Below, piece after piece: positions 50,532 to 52,577 of a DNA stretch of 52,577 bases. The notes below the pieces were generated by a model. That model saw nothing but the letters and a program-made list of their open reading frames with translations. It did no database searches and was not told the origin of the DNA. The stretch lies in assembly GCA_007280285.1 (NCBI GenBank), contig QYQA01000049.1, positions 1 through 52,577 on the forward strand, given 5' to 3'. The first letter of the stretch is position 1. The number at the start of each line of letters is the position of its first letter. Both the position numbers and the translations under genes were made by a program. The DNA comes from Methylococcus sp. GTDB taxonomy: Bacteria; Pseudomonadota; Gammaproteobacteria; Methylococcales; Methylococcaceae.

Positions 50532-50936
50532 ATGAACAATATCCTCCTTGCCCTGATTGCCTTCATGGTCTCAACCTCGGCCATAGCCAGCACCGAGCAT
50601 TACATCCGAAAGGATGGCAACCACGTCCAACATCTCAAAATTACCCAGGTCGGCGATGACCTGAGTGGCAGCATGGATGTCAATTTTGAGCCGAATGGCA
50701 CCACAGAAGCAGACCGCAAGCCTTGTGCGGCTGAAGTCTCGGGCGATGCTAAAAAAACCGGAGAGAACGAGATCACCATCAAAAAGCAAATTGAAGGCGA
50801 AACGAAGCATTGTGCACTCAAAGTACACCTGAGCAATGATGGCGCTAAGGTGGAACAATCACCAGAGTGTGGTTATTTCGTCGCCGGCATCTGCCATTTC
50901 GACAGCGAAGGCAAGGAGCTGACGAAAATCAAATAA
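50532..50936 (+). CDS. Exported protein of unknown function
   Basis: A 134-residue protein with signal peptide (LLALIAFMVSTSAIA) and AAGAG ribosome site. The mature part is beta-rich with four Cys (KPCAAEVSGD, KHCALKVHLS, PECGYFVAGIC), suggesting two disulfides in the periplasm. I do not recognise the family. It follows dapD by 34 bp and is closed by a strong terminator, so it may be the last gene of the dap unit. Confidence 0.75.
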   Translation: MNNILLALIAFMVSTSAIASTEHYIRKDGNHVQHLKITQVGDDLSGSMDVNFEPNGTTEADRKPCAAEVSGDAKKTGENEITIKKQIEGETKHCALKVHLSNDGAKVEQSPECGYFVAGICHFDSEGKELTKIK

Positions 50937-50956
50937 CAACGCCGTTTGGTGACCTC

Positions 50957-50985
50957 AAAAAAGCCCCGTAAATCGGGGCTTTTTT
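50957..50985. terminator. Bidirectional intrinsic terminator
   Basis: AAAAAAGCCCCG-TAAAT-CGGGGCTTTTTT. It lies between the exported-protein gene and the convergent tatC, with A- and T-runs suiting both directions. Confidence 0.92.
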
Positions 50986-50996
50986 ACGGTCAAAAA

Positions 50997-51752
50997 TCAA
51001 GCTGAAGGCACGGTCTCTTTGACGAAGAAACGAGAGAAGATGAGCCCAAGCTCAAAAAGAATCCAGATAGGAACGGCCATCAAGGTTTGCGAAACCACGT
51101 CTGGCGGCGTCAGCACCGCCCCTATGACAAAGGCAAAAACAATCGCGTAGGGCCGCTTATCTGCAATGGACTCCCGCGTCACAAGCCCCGAGACCACGAG
51201 CAGGATCGTTGCAATCGGAACCTGAAAGGAGACCCCAAAAGCGATAAACAGCGTCAGCACAAAATCCATGTACTGATTGATGTCGGTCATGACGGCCACC
51301 CCCTTTGGGGCCGTCGTGACCATGAACTTAAAGATCAAGGGAAATACCAAAAAATAGGCAAATGCCATACCGCCATAAAAAAGCAGAATACTGGCCACCA
51401 GGAGCGGCAGAGCCATTCTCTTTTCGTGCTGGTAAAGACCCGGCGCAATGAAGGCCCAGGCCTGGTAGAGGAGATAGGGAACGCCGAGGACCACAGCAAC
51501 AAAAAGGGTCAACTTCAAAGGGGCCATAAATGGCGACGCGACCCCGATGGCAATCATTTGAGCACCGGGCGGCAGGTGGCGAGTCAACGGGCCCGCCAAA
51601 AGGGCATAGAGGTCATTTGCCCAGAATGAAAGCCCTGCAAAAAGAAGAGCAACCACCACAATAGAACGAATCAGACGATCACGAAGCTCAACGAGATGCG
51701 TTATAAAAGGTTGTTCCCCATCCTCCCTCAGCGCGTCCTTACGTCTCAGCAT
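50997..51752 (-). CDS. tatC: Twin-arginine translocase subunit TatC
   Basis: A 251-residue six-helix membrane protein, the receptor core of the Tat pathway that exports folded proteins. The conserved FITHLVELRDRLIRSIV at the N-terminus and MAPLKLTLFVAVVLGVPYLLYQAWAFIAPGLYQHEKR in pieces, then YFLVFPLIFKFM and GVSFQVPIA, identify it. The ATG overlaps the tatB stop by 14 bp, so the genes are coupled. It is the last of the tatABC unit. Confidence 0.95.
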   Translation of the reverse strand: MLRRKDALREDGEQPFITHLVELRDRLIRSIVVVALLFAGLSFWANDLYALLAGPLTRHLPPGAQMIAIGVASPFMAPLKLTLFVAVVLGVPYLLYQAWAFIAPGLYQHEKRMALPLLVASILLFYGGMAFAYFLVFPLIFKFMVTTAPKGVAVMTDINQYMDFVLTLFIAFGVSFQVPIATILLVVSGLVTRESIADKRPYAIVFAFVIGAVLTPPDVVSQTLMAVPIWILFELGLIFSRFFVKETVPSA

Positions 51753-52059
51753 TGGGCTTCTCAGGCTCTTTTGACGGTGGCTCCAAAGATAACGGAGGGA
51801 CAGCGCCTTGTGCTGGAGGTGCGATTGTCATGGATTCCACCTCTTCTTGGAACTTGAGACGCTTGGCCTCCATCGCCTCCCGCAGCTCAATCAGCTGGAA
51901 CTCTCGGTCAATTTCAGACTTTGCAGAATGAACAACGGTGCGAATTTTGTGGATCCAGCCAGAGACCTCTCGAACCAAACGAGGCAATCTTTCAGGCCCA
52001 AAGACCAGAAGACCCACTATACCAATGAGCAGCAACTCACTAAACCCAACATCAAACAT
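51739..52059 (-). CDS. tatB: Twin-arginine translocase subunit TatB
   Basis: A 106-residue protein with one N-terminal membrane helix (FDVGFSELLLIGIVGLLVFG), the conserved GPERLPRLVREVSGWI amphipathic segment, then a helical region (FQLIELREAMEAKRLKFQEE) and a Pro-rich tail. The FDVGFSELLLI start and the longer tail distinguish TatB from TatA. It lies 5 bp after tatA. Confidence 0.93.
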   Translation of the reverse strand: MFDVGFSELLLIGIVGLLVFGPERLPRLVREVSGWIHKIRTVVHSAKSEIDREFQLIELREAMEAKRLKFQEEVESMTIAPPAQGAVPPLSLEPPSKEPEKPNAET

Positions 52060-52064
52060 GTCGC

Positions 52065-52277
52065 CTAAGCGTCCTTAGCGCTCGTTTTATCGTCTTCTTG
52101 AGAGATTTCAGGGGTCGGTGGCTGAGGCTTTTCGCCAGAATCCTGATCGTTTACCGCCGATCTGAAACTCTTGATAGCAGAACCAAGGTCACCGCCGATA
52201 TTTCTGAGGCGTTTGGTTCCAAACAGCAGCAAGACAATCATGAACAGCAACAGCAGTTCCCAGATACCAATTCCCAT
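52065..52277 (-). CDS. tatA: Twin-arginine translocase subunit TatA
   Basis: A 70-residue pore-forming subunit: GIGIWELLLLFMIVLLLFG membrane helix, FGTKRLRNIGGDLGSAIKSF amphipathic helix with the FG hinge, and a short acidic tail (EISQEDDKTSAKDA). It is the first gene of tatABC, and AGGGAGATGCAAC precedes the ATG. Confidence 0.93.
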   Translation of the reverse strand: MGIGIWELLLLFMIVLLLFGTKRLRNIGGDLGSAIKSFRSAVNDQDSGEKPQPPTPEISQEDDKTSAKDA

Positions 52278-52339
52278 GTTGCATCTCCCTTGGTTTTAAT
52301 GCGTTATCTTAGCAAAATAAACAGCGCCTCCTCAGCATT

Positions 52340-52366
52340 CACCCTGTAGCGAACGCCTTCAGGGTG
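52340..52366. other. Hairpin between tatA and panD
   Basis: CACCCTG and CAGGGTG pair around a 13-nt loop in the divergent tatA-panD gap. Possible 5' leader structure or chance; no further support. Confidence 0.3.
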
Positions 52367-52406
52367 AGTCGGTGCGCCTCAGAACGCACGTTAAGGCCTA
52401 ATATGA

Positions 52407-52435
52407 TTGCGAGCGACGCTAATTTTATAGATAAT
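52407..52435 (+). promoter_or_regulatory. Probable promoter of panD
   Basis: TTGCGA (52407-52412), 17 bp, then GATAAT (52430-52435), 34 bp before the panD ATG. Sigma-70-type hexamers with standard spacing. Confidence 0.6.
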
Positions 52436-52469
52436 CCCGCTCTTGGTCTTTGCTAACAGGCGCTCACTC

Positions 52470-52577
52470 ATGCTGACAACGATGCTGAAAGCTAAACTCC
52501 ATCGCGCCCGGGTGACCCACTCGGAACTGGAGTATGAAGGTTCATGCGCCATCGATGGCCATTTACTGGACCAATCA
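52470..52577 (+). CDS. panD: Aspartate 1-decarboxylase (5' part only)
   Basis: The first 36 codons run to the right edge. [19 protein letters not shown] followed by SCAIDG matches the start of PanD. The self-cleavage Gly24-Ser25 (YEG-SCAID), which becomes the pyruvoyl group, is present at the expected position if translation starts at ATG 52470, as in E. coli; ATG 52482 would be shorter than usual. It makes beta-alanine for pantothenate and CoA. Partial at the 3' end. Confidence 0.93.
   Translation, partial: MLTTMLKAKLHRARVTHSELEYEGSCAIDGHLLDQS

Noticed and set aside
1-52577. tRNA or rRNA genes, CRISPR arrays, insertion sequences and prophage genes
   Set aside because: No T-loop consensus with cloverleaf, no spaced direct repeats and no transposase or integrase motifs were seen by eye. 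A tRNAscan or ISfinder search would be decisive.

Overview
The window looks like the chromosome of a Gram-negative proteobacterium, most likely a betaproteobacterium. This is an inference from the tatABC, dapC-dapD, proS and panD genes, the PstA with a DUF3333-type N-terminal domain, the outer-membrane porins and lipoproteins, and two-partner secretion. I cannot name a genus. I found no tRNA, rRNA, CRISPR array, insertion sequence or integrase, so apart from the giant adhesin this is not an obvious mobile island.

Layout. Positions 1-12.9 kb: the start of a DUF2341/LamG envelope protein that runs off the left edge, then a two-partner secretion pair (giant FHA-type TpsA exoprotein and its TpsB transporter), all on the minus strand. 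Positions 13-24.4 kb: exported phosphate-related proteins. These are a PstS-like secreted protein, an exported protein with a Thr-Pro linker, an OmpR/PhoB-type regulator with a degenerate receiver, a secreted metallophosphoesterase, alkaline phosphatase PhoA, several lipoproteins and an LpxH-like enzyme. Positions 24.6-29.4 kb: a membrane-lipid remodelling block with olsB and olsA (ornithine lipid), then a GT4 glycosyltransferase, a PAP2 lipid phosphatase, a second glycosyltransferase and diacylglycerol kinase. Positions 29.5-35 kb: a canonical PhoB, a symporter fused to a solute-binding domain, an OprP/OprO-like porin and two small CX10C lipoproteins. Positions 35-43.7 kb: phoU with a divergent PstB paralogue on the minus strand, pstC-pstA-pstB on the plus strand, then PhoH and polyphosphate kinase 2. 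Positions 43.8-52.6 kb: ordinary chromosomal genes (lipoprotein, galE, radical SAM protein, yjbQ, proS, dapC, dapD, tatCBA, start of panD).

The 13-43.7 kb region reads as a phosphate-starvation cluster. Secreted phosphatases release phosphate, a porin and Pst transporter take it up, and PhoU/PhoB control expression. PhoH and PPK2 connect to stress and polyphosphate. OlsBA plus the glycosyltransferase/PAP2/DgkA operon would replace phospholipids with phosphorus-free ornithine and glycolipids. Several promoters carry PhoB-box-like 11-bp repeats, and about half have a -10 element 10 bp downstream; the pstC box is the clearest.

The most unusual points are: (1) two PhoB-type regulators with nearly identical recognition helices, one lacking key receiver residues; (2) a PstB paralogue with a Q-loop Gln-to-Pro change and an altered signature motif, encoded with PhoU apart from pstCAB; (3) no PhoR kinase and no pstS in the pst operon, with a symporter-binding-protein fusion where phoR would be expected; (4) a compact lipid-remodelling operon. 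All functions are inferred from sequence.
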